Assembly: GCF_010548245.1 (NCBI RefSeq)
Contig: NZ_JAAGLR010000001.1
Span: 1 to 35,202 of the forward strand
DNA: 35,202 nt
Source: Streptomyces sp. SID11385
Lineage (GTDB): Bacteria; Actinomycetota; Actinomycetes; Streptomycetales; Streptomycetaceae
Reading direction: 5' to 3'
Below, in pieces: positions 1-7,213 of the stretch (positions are counted from its first letter, which is position 1; each line of letters opens with the position of its first letter). The translations under genes were made by a program, and so were the position numbers. The notes beneath the pieces are model-generated. The model did no database searches. It worked only from the letters and a program-made list of their open reading frames with translations, and was not told the origin of the DNA.

Positions 1-2598
1 ATCGCCGAGGACACCGCCACGTACCCCGACGTACTCCCGGACGTCGACCTCAAGCTCCGGGCCGGAGCCACCGGCTTCGCTCAGCTCCTTGTCGTCAAGA
101 CGCCCGAGGCGGCCGCCGACCCCGCCCTCAAGAACCTCACCTACGCCCTCAAGTCCGACGGCGTCTCACTCCAGGCCGACGAACACGGCAACATGAGTGC
201 GCTCAACCCCGCCGGGCAGCTCGTCTTCACCGCGCCCACCCCCCGCATGTGGGACAGCACCACCGCCTCGGCCCCCCTCGCCGCCCGCACCGCCGAGGAG
301 ACGGGCCCCGCCGCTGACACGAGTGAGTTCGAACCGCCGCACGGCGCCAACGAGGCGGCGATGCCCGTGAGCATCGACGGCGACAACCTGCGACTTCACC
401 CGGATCAAGACCTGCTGACCGGTGAGAAGACCCAGTACCCGGTGTACATCGACCCCTATGTCGACGGCTCCCGCTACTCCTGGACCATCGCGTACAAGAA
501 GTATCCCAACAGCTCGTTCTTCAACGGCGCCGGCTGGGGCGGCTCGGGCAAGACGACCAACGAGGCGCGCTCCGGCTACGAGAACGAGACGAACGGCCTG
601 GCCCGCTCGTACTTCCGCATGAACACCAAAAACCTCTGGGACACGAACAAGCAGGTCACCAAGTCCACGTTCCGGATCAAGAACACGTGGTCCTGGTCAT
701 GCACCGCGCGCAAGGTCAACCTGTGGCGCACCGCCGTCATCGGTGCCTCCACGACCTGGAACAACCGCCCCACGCGCCGCGAGAAGATGGATGACGCCAC
801 TGACGCCAAGGGATGGGGCTCGGGCTGCCCGGCCGGGAACCTGGCGTTCGACGTCACCAAGGGCGCCCAGGACGCGGCTTCCAGCAAGTGGAACTCCATC
901 ACTCTGGAGTTGTCGGCGGACAACGAGAGTGACGTCTACGGCTGGAAGAAGTTCGACGCCAAGTCCGCCGTCATGTCCACCACGTACAACACACCGCCCA
1001 GCGCCCCCACCGCACTGGACACCATCCCCTCGACGAAGAACAGCAAGGGCTGCGGTGACACGGCGCCCTACGGCCTCATCGGCAACACCGATGTCACCCT
1101 GACTGCCAAGGTCAGCGACAAGGACGGCGGCACGGTCACCGCCCGCTTCCACCTGTGGGCCACCGGCCACCACGACGACAAGGCAGGAGTCTTCTTCGAC
1201 CAGACCGTCTCAGTGACCTCCGGGACCATCGCGAAGGTCAAGGTTCCCAAGGCCACCCTCAGCAAGTACCTGAACGACGCGAACGGCAACTTCTCCTGGA
1301 AGGCCCAGGCGAGCGACGCCACCGCCAAGTCCGACTGGACGCCCACCCTCGGGGCAGCCGGCTGCCGCTTCGTCTTCGACCCCAACCGCCCCAGCACTCC
1401 GCCCGCCGTGTCCTCGAAGGACTTTCCCGACAGCTCCGACGGCGTTCCCACCACCACCGGGCGCGTCCGCGCCCCCGGGACCTTCACGATCGCCAGCGGA
1501 GGCGTGAAGGACGTCGCCAAGTACCAGTACTGGACCGACTCCGACACCACGAAGCACGCCCTGACGCCCTCCGCCACCGGTGGCTCGGTCAGCGTCAAAC
1601 TCACCCCCACGACCGCCGGGACGCACACGCTCTACGCCCAGAGCATCGACAAGGCCGGCAATGTCTCGGACGCCGCCACGTACATCTTCTTCGTCTTCGG
1701 CCTCGAACAGGCGGACCAGCCCGGCGACATCAACGGCGACGGCAACCCCGACCTCTGGGCCATCGACAAGGACGAGGTCCTGCACCGCATGTACGGAGCC
1801 GGCGACGGAACCGTGACCGACGTCGCCAACGAAGCCTCCCACTCCAACTGGAAGGGCGTGCGCGTCACCCACCGCGGTGACTGGACCGGCGACGGCTACG
1901 AGGACCTCATCGCCGCCCGGCACGACGACACCGCCGACGCCGACCGACTGTGGATCCACCCCAACAACGGCTACGGCTTCGCCTGCACCGACTGCACCGA
2001 AGAAGACGGCGGACCCCGCCAGGAACTCACCGTCTACGACGACAACAACAACCACTGGCAGAACGCCGACCAGATCCTCGCCATCGGCGATGTCGACGGC
2101 GCCCTCGACTACGACGGCGACGGAACCCCCGACACCCCAGGGCACCCCGATCTCCTCGTCAAGCAGGGCGACCAGCTCTGGCTCTACTACGCCACCGACG
2201 ACAACCGCCTCGACACCGACCACGACCCCGTCCTCCTCGGCGACAACACCTGGGCCAACACGGACCTCTTCGCCCCCGGCGACACCAACGGCGACGGCCA
2301 CGTCGACCTCGGCGCACGCGACCGCACCACCGGCGACGTCTACGTCTACCCCGGCACGGGCGACGACGGACTGCCCGACCTCGCGCACGGCGTGAAGGTG
2401 CCGACCACCCTCACCACCACCGCCAACCCCCTCCTCACCTCACCCGGGGACGCCGACCACAGTGGCGCCTTCGACCTCTGGTACACCCAGGTGACCGGCT
2501 CCGGCACCAAACTCGTCGGCCACCGGGACCCCTCCACCGGCAAGGGCACCGCAGTGGAAATGCCTGCGGACTTCGCGCCGTTCCGCACCATCAGCTAG
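1..2598 (+). CDS. Secreted DNRLRE / FG-GAP repeat protein (3' part; start lies before the window)
   Basis: The frame is open from base 1, so only the C-terminal 865 residues are present. In order: a stretch typical of large actinobacterial cell-surface proteins (PDVDLKLRAGATGFAQLLVV); a DNRLRE-like carbohydrate-binding-type module around window residues 140-320 (ending near STTWNNRP); Ig-like segments; then at least five FG-GAP/VCBS blades, each with an EF-hand-like calcium loop (DINGDGNPDLWAID, GDWTGDGYEDLI, YDGDGTPDTPGHPDL, GDTNGDGHVDLG, DADHSGAFDLW). FG-GAP blades are known to form calcium-binding beta-propellers on extracellular proteins. No enzyme motif is visible in the part present. 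The protein is probably exported and binds polysaccharide or partner proteins, but the signal peptide would be outside the window. It is unrelated to the conjugation genes and transcribed away from its left border. Confidence 0.88.
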   Translation: MAEDTATYPDVLPDVDLKLRAGATGFAQLLVVKTPEAAADPALKNLTYALKSDGVSLQADEHGNMSALNPAGQLVFTAPTPRMWDSTTASAPLAARTAEETGPAADTSEFEPPHGANEAAMPVSIDGDNLRLHPDQDLLTGEKTQYPVYIDPYVDGSRYSWTIAYKKYPNSSFFNGAGWGGSGKTTNEARSGYENETNGLARSYFRMNTKNLWDTNKQVTKSTFRIKNTWSWSCTARKVNLWRTAVIGASTTWNNRPTRREKMDDATDAKGWGSGCPAGNLAFDVTKGAQDAASSKWNSITLELSADNESDVYGWKKFDAKSAVMSTTYNTPPSAPTALDTIPSTKNSKGCGDTAPYGLIGNTDVTLTAKVSDKDGGTVTARFHLWATGHHDDKAGVFFDQTVSVTSGTIAKVKVPKATLSKYLNDANGNFSWKAQASDATAKSDWTPTLGAAGCRFVFDPNRPSTPPAVSSKDFPDSSDGVPTTTGRVRAPGTFTIASGGVKDVAKYQYWTDSDTTKHALTPSATGGSVSVKLTPTTAGTHTLYAQSIDKAGNVSDAATYIFFVFGLEQADQPGDINGDGNPDLWAIDKDEVLHRMYGAGDGTVTDVANEASHSNWKGVRVTHRGDWTGDGYEDLIAARHDDTADADRLWIHPNNGYGFACTDCTEEDGGPRQELTVYDDNNNHWQNADQILAIGDVDGALDYDGDGTPDTPGHPDLLVKQGDQLWLYYATDDNRLDTDHDPVLLGDNTWANTDLFAPGDTNGDGHVDLGARDRTTGDVYVYPGTGDDGLPDLAHGVKVPTTLTTTANPLLTSPGDADHSGAFDLWYTQVTGSGTKLVGHRDPSTGKGTAVEMPADFAPFRTIS

Positions 2599-2900
2599 GT
2601 CACACGGCAACGCCGACTCGGCGAAAGGGGCCCGGCTGTCCTCGCACCCAGCAAGGAGCAGCCGGGCCACATCGCGCAAGGGCCACGCGTCACCAACCCG
2701 CCCACGCGCATGTCAGCTAGCCGTTTACTGACGAAGGTCTCTCGGACGAAGGGCAACCGGGCGCTCAACTCCCGTACGCGCATGGGGAGGTTCTCCTGGG
2801 CCAATGTCATGGCGATCCAGGCGGTCCATCGGGGGCTGACAAGTGTGAGCGCATCCTCCACGCGCTGGGCGTTGATCGAAGAGATAGTGCGATCGGGCAT
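2595..2900 (-). pseudogene. Truncated HxlR-like winged-helix regulator
   Basis: The ATG at 2900 has a good ribosome site (GGAGGG, 4-5 bases upstream). Residues 1-55 match the first half of an HxlR-type winged helix: RVEDALTLVSPRWTAWIAMTLA, then a helix-turn-helix and MRVGGLVTR. HxlR proteins normally continue with a beta-wing (Tyr-x-Leu-Thr-x-x-Gly) and a dimerisation helix. Here, immediately after GLVTR, the frame runs into unrelated sequence that is the terminator hairpin of the opposite gene. About half of the domain is therefore missing. The likely cause is a deletion or insertion at the left edge of the accessory region. It may still be translated (101 codons) but is unlikely to be a functional regulator. 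Confidence 0.5.
2629..2668 (+). terminator. Rho-independent-type hairpin after the FG-GAP gene
   Basis: The arms GGCCCGGCTG (2629-2638) and CAGCCGGGCC (2659-2668) pair perfectly. The stem extends by a further four pairs with one bulged base. It starts 31 bases after the stop codon of the FG-GAP gene. There is no T-run, which is usual for Streptomyces terminators. It lies inside the residual frame of the truncated regulator on the other strand. Confidence 0.6.
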
Positions 2901-3180
2901 CGGACCCTCCACGTAAGACGAGGTCATGCCGAGAGGGTGCCGAGCCACGGCGGTTTGGTACGGCGGAAGAAACGCGGTATCGACCGCGCGGCGGACGCAC
3001 GGGAGACGAAGGCGAAGTCCGGCGCTGGCCGTGGTGACCGGTCACGGTCGGCGAGCCCGGTACCTCGTTGACCACCACAGGGGGGCGGGAGGCCGATGCC
3101 GTGATCAGCAAACCCCTGGACAAGGACACAGCGGGTTGCTAGGGATGGAAGAGAGCGACGAGCAACGGGAGATGACGTTC

Positions 3181-3573
3181 ATGCCGACCACCAGCACGCA
3201 CCGCACGGGGCCGGTGGCCGTTTCCCTTCCGCGGACGGCGCGGGATCCGCTCCTTCACCTTGCCCACGAGACCCAGGCGCCTACAGGCCCTGGCGCCACG
3301 CGGTGCCTCACGCATCCTCACGCCTGCAGCCTTCGAGGCATTCCCGTGCTCTGCTCCGCCTGTAGCGCCCGGCGGGACTGGCTCCTCATCAACCGGGGCC
3401 GACACGTCTGGATCGTCTGCCGCTGCGGCCACCAGTGGCTCGAGCCGGAGATCCGCCGTGCCGACTTCGACGCGCTCGTCGGCGCCCCGGACTGGACGCA
3501 CCACGACAGCGTGCAGGAAGGACTGGTCGCCCTGGGATTCGACGGCGCCTTCGCCGGGCTGTACCTGGGTTAG
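3181..3573 (+). CDS. Small putative zinc-ribbon protein, function unknown
   Basis: 130 residues. I chose the ATG at 3181 because GGAG sits 9 bases upstream; in-frame ATGs at 3145 and 3172 are possible. The N-terminal third is Thr/His/Arg-rich. Residues about 56-85 hold a CxxC and a CxC pair (CSACSARRDW then CRCGHQWLEP) spaced like a four-cysteine zinc ribbon, followed by an acidic/aromatic C terminus (LVGAPDWTHHDS). I do not recognise a named family. It is transcribed rightwards toward the leftward operon and separated from it by a bidirectional hairpin. A DNA- or RNA-binding adaptor is possible but cannot be shown. Confidence 0.6.
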   Translation: MPTTSTHRTGPVAVSLPRTARDPLLHLAHETQAPTGPGATRCLTHPHACSLRGIPVLCSACSARRDWLLINRGRHVWIVCRCGHQWLEPEIRRADFDALVGAPDWTHHDSVQEGLVALGFDGAFAGLYLG

Positions 3574-3581
3574 GGGGCGGC

Positions 3582-3616
3582 GCGAGGAGAAGCCCTACCG
3601 GTGGGCTCCTCCTCGC
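3582..3616. terminator. Bidirectional hairpin between convergent genes
   Basis: GCGAGGAG (3582-3589) pairs with CTCCTCGC (3609-3616), and the inner AGCCC pairs with GGGCT around a TACCGGT loop. TTT follows on the plus side. It lies exactly between the stop of the rightward zinc-ribbon gene and the stop of the leftward 77-residue gene, so it can serve both. Confidence 0.6.
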
Positions 3617-3624
3617 TTTGGCGG

Positions 3625-3858
3625 TCAGTCTCGCGGTTCGTTCTTGGGCAGTTTTCCTCGGAAGGTGCAGCCGGGGCAGGCGTCCTCGCCCTGGATGTGG
3701 CCCTCGTACCAGCCGTGGACGGCGGCGTCCAGGATGGCTTCCTCCGCCGAGGCTTCGCCGCTGCGGAGCGCCTGGATGGCCTTTTCCACGACGACTCGAA
3801 GGACCGCGCTGTCGGGCGAGGGAAACGGCGGAGAGGGCATGGGCGACGGGCTCGGCAT
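3625..3858 (-). CDS. Small acidic/Cys-containing hypothetical protein
   Basis: 77 residues. The first 14 are Pro/Ser-rich, followed by an amphipathic helix (residues about 19-47) and a short motif HGWYEGHIQGEDACPGC near the C terminus with one CxxC. I recall similar HxWYEGHxxGED(x)CxxC proteins in Streptomyces mobile elements but cannot name a family. The ATG at 3858 lacks a clear ribosome site. It lies downstream of the main operon's terminator (3981-4014), so it probably has its own promoter in 3859-3980. Confidence 0.6.
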   Translation of the reverse strand: MPSPSPMPSPPFPSPDSAVLRVVVEKAIQALRSGEASAEEAILDAAVHGWYEGHIQGEDACPGCTFRGKLPKNEPRD

Positions 3859-3980
3859 GTCAGCAGCCTACGTGCCGCAACAGGTCCGGTCAGTCCCTCC
3901 ACCACCACGCGCCCTGGTGCAGGGGCCCTTCGGCCTGGTCGTTTGAGCGGGCAGTACGTGTTGGTTTTGGGGATGACGAA

Positions 3981-4014
3981 AGGCCGCCCCTGCTGGGTGG
4001 ACGCGGGGCGGCCT
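3981..4014 (-). terminator. Terminator at the 3' end of the long leftward operon
   Basis: Perfect 10-bp stem: AGGCCGCCCC at 3981-3990 against GGGGCGGCCT at 4005-4014, with a 14-base loop. On the minus strand it is followed by TTCGTC. It is 16 bases beyond the stop codon of the gene ending at 4030 and is the first strong leftward terminator after that gene. Confidence 0.65.
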
Positions 4015-4029
4015 GCCGATGTGGTTTGG

Positions 4030-4359
4030 TCAGTTCTCGGCGAGGTGGTTGGCGAGGTCGAGGGCGGCGGTTGCGATGGCCAGGCCCGCGCAGAGGCCGT
4101 GGACCTCGTAGAGGGTGGGGCGGACGATCCTGGGCCAGTGGCTCGGCAGGGCGGGCCAGGAAGCGAGGAGTACCTCCCCGGTGGGTAGCCCCAGGTGGGC
4201 GGTGACGTCCCAGCCCGTGTGCTGGGAGAGTTGCCAGGCGAGGAGCGTGTGGCCATGGCGGAGCGGGGTGGCGTCGGGGGACTGCCAGGCGATGTGGATC
4301 GGGCGGTTCGTGGCCTGGGGGACGTGTCGGATCAGTGCGCCGCGTACGCCGGGCGGCAT
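4030..4359 (-). CDS. Element-associated hypothetical protein, start uncertain
   Basis: At least 109 residues from the ATG at 4359. The sequence is compact and protein-like (LIRHVPQATNRPIHIAWQSP; GHTLLAWQLSQHTGWDVTA; CAGLAIATAALDLANHL), with alternating hydrophobic strands and a C-terminal helix. I do not recognise the family. ATG 4359 has no ribosome site, and the frame upstream (TDTPLKLDSLAALP) also looks coding, back to the TGA of the preceding gene at 4437. In that stretch there is no ATG, GTG or TTG. There is, however, a perfect GGAGG five bases before an ATC codon at 4404-4402, so a rare non-AUG start or coupling to the upstream gene is possible. It is the last gene of the operon. Confidence 0.6.
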   Translation of the reverse strand: MPPGVRGALIRHVPQATNRPIHIAWQSPDATPLRHGHTLLAWQLSQHTGWDVTAHLGLPTGEVLLASWPALPSHWPRIVRPTLYEVHGLCAGLAIATAALDLANHLAEN

Positions 4360-4436
4360 GGGGAGTGCGGCGAGGGAGTCCAGTTTCAGGGGGGTGTCAG
4401 TGATCGGGGCCTCCGGTGGGCGGGATCGAGTGGAGG

Positions 4437-4649
4437 TCAGGCCCAGGAGAGGGCGTCGCGGACTGCGGCGGGGAGGTAGTCCTCCTGGCCGTCGTCGGCG
4501 ATGAAGGCGACGCCATCGCGGACGACGACGTCCGTCGCGAGGTAATGGGTGAAGGGCCAGTCCGGGTTGATGGCGAGGCGGATCGGCATGTTGGGGTCCA
4601 GACTCTGGAGCTGGCCGAGCAGGTGCCCGACGGTGAGGTAGTACGGCAT
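4437..4649 (-). CDS. Small hypothetical protein
   Basis: 70 residues, acidic, beginning MPYYLTVGHLLGQLQSLDPN and containing the strand-rich stretch DVVVRDGVAFIADDGQEDYL. The ATG at 4649 has GGAGG five bases upstream. This layout (a short helix, then LxxLDPNMPIRLA) resembles small phage and element proteins of unknown role. No catalytic or metal-binding residues are visible. It sits in the leftward operon, with the next gene's frame starting directly at its stop. Confidence 0.7.
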   Translation of the reverse strand: MPYYLTVGHLLGQLQSLDPNMPIRLAINPDWPFTHYLATDVVVRDGVAFIADDGQEDYLPAAVRDALSWA

Positions 4650-4694
4650 GGAAGCCTCCGTTGAGGGGACGTGGAATGAAGGACGGCCCGCCTG

Positions 4695-4955
4695 TCAGCG
4701 TCCGCTGGACGGGGGTACGTCGCGGATCGCGGGGGACGGGTTCTTGTGCTGGGCGAGGTGGTACCGGCGGCACTCGTTGACGTAGCCCTTGCCGGGGTGG
4801 CGCATCTCCCAGTTGCCGCAGGAGCAGACGGCCTGGCTGTAGTTGCGGCCGGGGCAGTCGGGGTGAAGCGGTTTGCCGGAGCTGGTGTGCTTGTGGTCGG
4901 GCGGGCAGAGCGAGTCGTCGGCGTGGTGGTTGGTGAGCGGGGCGTGGAAGGGCAC
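4695..4955 (-). CDS. Cys/His-rich small protein, possible zinc-binding
   Basis: 86 residues from a GTG at 4955 with GGAGG seven bases upstream; this start excludes an Arg/His-rich upstream extension that looks non-coding. Six-residue-spaced Cys and His residues (CPPDHKH, HPDCPGRNY, VCSCGNWEMRH, NECRRYHLAQH) suggest a zinc-binding mini-domain between residues 14 and 70. The tail is Pro/Ser-rich. No family name can be given. It follows a 183-base gap after the DUF317 gene and may have its own promoter there. Confidence 0.65.
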   Translation of the reverse strand: MPFHAPLTNHHADDSLCPPDHKHTSSGKPLHPDCPGRNYSQAVCSCGNWEMRHPGKGYVNECRRYHLAQHKNPSPAIRDVPPSSGR

Positions 4956-5138
4956 GGTGATTCCTCCTGTGTGTGGGCGTTCGTGGTGGGGCGGAGTCGC
5001 GCTGCCGGAAAGGTGCTCCGGACGGCGTGCGGTACGGCGTCGGTGCTGTGTGCCGTGTCCATAGGGGCCGCGCCGCCGGAGTAGGTGCGGCGTGCATGGC
5101 TGCACGTGCGGCGGTATCAGGGGCGGCCCGCCCGTATT

Positions 5139-5492
5139 TCAGCGGAGGACGGGTGAGTTCGCCACGAGCGCGGAGAGGAATCCGGCGACGGTCTCGGCGG
5201 GCGTGCCGGGGCCGAACGACTGGGACCAGGGCTCCGCATCCCCCGGAATGACGTGGACCTGCCAAACGATGTTGCGTTTCCAGGCGGTGGGGTCCTCGGG
5301 GAGCCAGCCGACGTAGACGTGGCCGTCCGGGCTCATCGCGTGGACGTTGGTCTCCGGGGTGCCGACGATCCTCCAGCCAAGGCTGTCGAGGAGGTCGAGC
5401 ACAGGTCCTGCGGCTCCGTCGCCCGAGAGCCAGCGGCGCCCTTCGACGGCGGGGGCCAGTCGGGCGGGAGGACGGGTGAGAGGAGTGTTCAT
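5139..5492 (-). CDS. DUF317 single-domain protein
   Basis: 117 residues; ATG 5492 with GGAAGG nine bases upstream. Residues about 50-112 carry the DUF317 signature: SPDGHVYVGWLPEDP, then a Trp-containing strand (IVWQVHVIPG) and a C-terminal helix ending PAETVAGFLSALVANSP. DUF317 is a family of unknown function found mainly on Streptomyces plasmids and conjugative elements. A two-domain relative is encoded just upstream (6184-7119). Unlike most neighbours it lacks the long Pro-rich tail and the shared C-terminal motif. It lies behind a terminator-like hairpin (5598-5641) and a conserved leader motif (5548-5571), so separate expression is likely. Confidence 0.8.
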   Translation of the reverse strand: MNTPLTRPPARLAPAVEGRRWLSGDGAAGPVLDLLDSLGWRIVGTPETNVHAMSPDGHVYVGWLPEDPTAWKRNIVWQVHVIPGDAEPWSQSFGPGTPAETVAGFLSALVANSPVLR

Positions 5493-5547
5493 CGACGACG
5501 GTCCTTCCGTTGACCTGCGGTTTCGTCCGGCACCCGTACGTTGACAT

Positions 5548-5571
5548 GGGTTGGGCCGAAGTTCGTAGTCC
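5548..5571 (-). promoter_or_regulatory. Copy of a repeated upstream motif (CTAC-n-CTT-n-GGCCCAAC)
   Basis: Minus-strand sequence GACTACGAACTTCGGCCCAA, followed by CCC, lies about 60-80 bases before the DUF317 start and just after a terminator-like hairpin. Similar blocks occur upstream of the genes starting at 10800, 20894 and 24169. Its position is consistent with a promoter or operator, but no standard -35/-10 pair is evident. Confidence 0.35.
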
Positions 5572-5597
5572 TTTGCGGGAGTTGTTTCGGGTGAGCG

Positions 5598-5641
5598 CCG
5601 CAGCGCCCTCCGCTCCTGCGCGGAGGAGGGGGGCGCTGCGG
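5598..5641 (-). terminator. Strong GC hairpin inside the operon
   Basis: Perfect 11-bp stem CCGCAGCGCCC (5598-5608) / GGGCGCTGCGG (5631-5641), with a further internal hairpin (TCCGC/GCGGA). It lies 23 bases beyond the stop of the 160-residue gene on the minus strand. No T-run. It could terminate, attenuate or stabilise the upstream message. Confidence 0.5.
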
Positions 5642-5663
5642 ACGTGGTGGTGGCGCGGGAAGA

Positions 5664-6146
5664 TCAGCGGTGCGGGCCGCGCACGGGCCTCTGGGAGCTG
5701 GCAGCGGGGGTGGGTACGGGGGTGCCGGATTTTGTGCCGGTGGAGGGGGCGGAGCGGGCGACAGCGGCCTGTGTCCGGGAGGCGACTGGTGCATGCTGCG
5801 GGCTCGTGTCCAGGTCCTCGTGGGTCTCGATCACGAGGCCGATGGCGCGCAGGGAGGTGAGGCTCTCGGCCTGGCTGGCGCGGAGGCCGGAGGCCACGGT
5901 CGTGATGCGGTCCAGGTCGTGAAACTCCGTTTCGCGTCCGGGCCGGGTGAGCGCGTGAAGGCGTTCCTGGCGGACGCGAGTGGCGTTGTCGGTGACGACA
6001 AGGCACGACCGGATGCGTATGGCCACAGACAGGAGGGGGTCTTCGTCGGGCCGGGTGAGCGCCCGCTTTTCCAGCTCGGCGATGGAGCGGCCCCAGCGGC
6101 TCTCGATCATGTTGGTGGCCTGGTCCAGGAAAGTAGCTTCGGGCAT
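5664..6146 (-). CDS. Helical element protein with shared C-terminal tag
   Basis: 160 residues, ATG 6146 with AGAGGAAA upstream. Residues 1-110 are predicted almost wholly helical and charged (FLDQATNMIESRWGRSIAEL; DRITTVASGLRASQAESL), resembling a small helical bundle. Residues 124-133 (RTQAAVARSA) match the motif found in at least eleven other proteins here, 37 residues from the C terminus. A Thr/Pro/Ser-rich tail ending in basic residues (VRGPHR) follows. Function unknown. The tag suggests it shares a destination or partner with the other tagged proteins. It is followed by a strong hairpin. Confidence 0.75.
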   Translation of the reverse strand: MPEATFLDQATNMIESRWGRSIAELEKRALTRPDEDPLLSVAIRIRSCLVVTDNATRVRQERLHALTRPGRETEFHDLDRITTVASGLRASQAESLTSLRAIGLVIETHEDLDTSPQHAPVASRTQAAVARSAPSTGTKSGTPVPTPAASSQRPVRGPHR

Positions 6147-6183
6147 GCGTTTTCCTCTGTTCGTAAGCGTAGGCGGAGGGCTG

Positions 6184-7119
6184 TCAGCGGAAGCGGCGCG
6201 TGGGTGCGGGCGCGGGTGGCACGGAGGCGCTGGCTACGGGAGCTGGGTGCTGGGGTCGTGGTGGTGGCGCTGTGGTGCGGCTGCGGGCGGCCTGGACGCG
6301 GAGGCTGGCGGCGGGGTGGGGCGTGTGCTCGGCGCGGCGGACCGCCTGGACGACAGCGGTCCGGCGTACGTCGAGCGGCGTCGGGGCCCGAGAAGGCTGA
6401 GGCCGGGGCGGGGTGAGCGGGGTGAGCGTGACGAGATGTTCCACGCTGCGGTTGATCATGTGGCGCTCGCGTGTCAGCGGCGCGGGGTCGGAGAGTGCTG
6501 CGGCCGTGGCAGCGATGAGGTGGGACGGTGTCCCGGCTGAGAAGTACGCCTTGGCGCGGTCGTAGCCGGGCGGGCCCGCCCACAGCACGATGGCTTCGTC
6601 GTCGTCACGGTTGCGACGGTTGTTGACGAAGACTCCGGCTTGTCCGTCCGGGGCGACGAACTCGATCGTGTTGGCCTTGGAGGCTCGTCGGGTCCAGCCG
6701 GCGTCTGTCAGGGGCTGGATGGAGTTGTCCAGGTACATGGAGGGGCGGTGGAGGAAGCGTCCATCGCCGTCGTCGGCCTCCGCCCAGTCGCGGGCCAGGG
6801 CTGTGGTGAGCCCTGCGACGATCTCGGGCGGCATCTGATGGTGGAAGGAAGCATGCCAGCTCGGTGGGGAGACGGCATCCTCGGCGGCGGAGATCTTGAA
6901 CGTTTCGAAGTCGTCCCCGAACCAGCCGATCCTGATGCGCTGGTCGGGCGAGGTGACCAGGAGCTGGCAGGGGCCGTCCCGCAGCTCGTGGTGCGGCCAG
7001 TGGGCGACCGGGGCGAATCCCGGGTCGCCGGAGTATCCCCCGCCCGCGAGGTAGCGGGGGGTTACGAGGACATCCTCGAATGCGTCCGACGTGACGGAAT
7101 CTGGGGGCATGGTGGGCAT
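6184..7119 (-). CDS. DUF317 tandem-domain protein with shared C-terminal tag
   Basis: About 311 residues from ATG 7119; alternative starts are ATG 7110 and ATG 7203 (the latter 11 bases after the preceding stop but adding 28 residues of atypical sequence). It has two DUF317 copies. The first is at residues about 18-112, with HWPHHELRDGPCQLLVTSPD and RIRIGWFGDD, ending in the helix PPEIVAGLTTALAR. The second, at about 122-212, has FVAPDGQAGVFVN and ends GTPSHLIAATAAALS. The tail holds a helix (DVRRTAVVQAVRRAEHTP) and then RVQAARSRTT, 38 residues from the end, before a Pro/Ala-rich tail ending TRRFR. DUF317 function is unknown. Confidence 0.82.
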   Translation of the reverse strand: MPTMPPDSVTSDAFEDVLVTPRYLAGGGYSGDPGFAPVAHWPHHELRDGPCQLLVTSPDQRIRIGWFGDDFETFKISAAEDAVSPPSWHASFHHQMPPEIVAGLTTALARDWAEADDGDGRFLHRPSMYLDNSIQPLTDAGWTRRASKANTIEFVAPDGQAGVFVNNRRNRDDDEAIVLWAGPPGYDRAKAYFSAGTPSHLIAATAAALSDPAPLTRERHMINRSVEHLVTLTPLTPPRPQPSRAPTPLDVRRTAVVQAVRRAEHTPHPAASLRVQAARSRTTAPPPRPQHPAPVASASVPPAPAPTRRFR

Positions 7120-7213
7120 CCCGAGGGTGTGGGTACGGCTCCGCCCGTACGGCAAAGCCGAGGGGTCGGTAGAGGGCAGCGCTGCGAAGGGGGCGGCTCT
7201 CATGACCGCGTGG

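Noticed and set aside
5549-5575. A plus-strand TTGACA followed by TAGTCC as a promoter
   Set aside because: Spacing is 19 bases and there is no rightward gene downstream. It overlaps the repeated minus-strand motif.
4030-6006. A 658-codon open frame on the minus strand
   Set aside because: Only its last 110-135 codons are real. The rest is an Arg/Pro-rich shadow running through four smaller genes with ribosome sites and family features in other frames.
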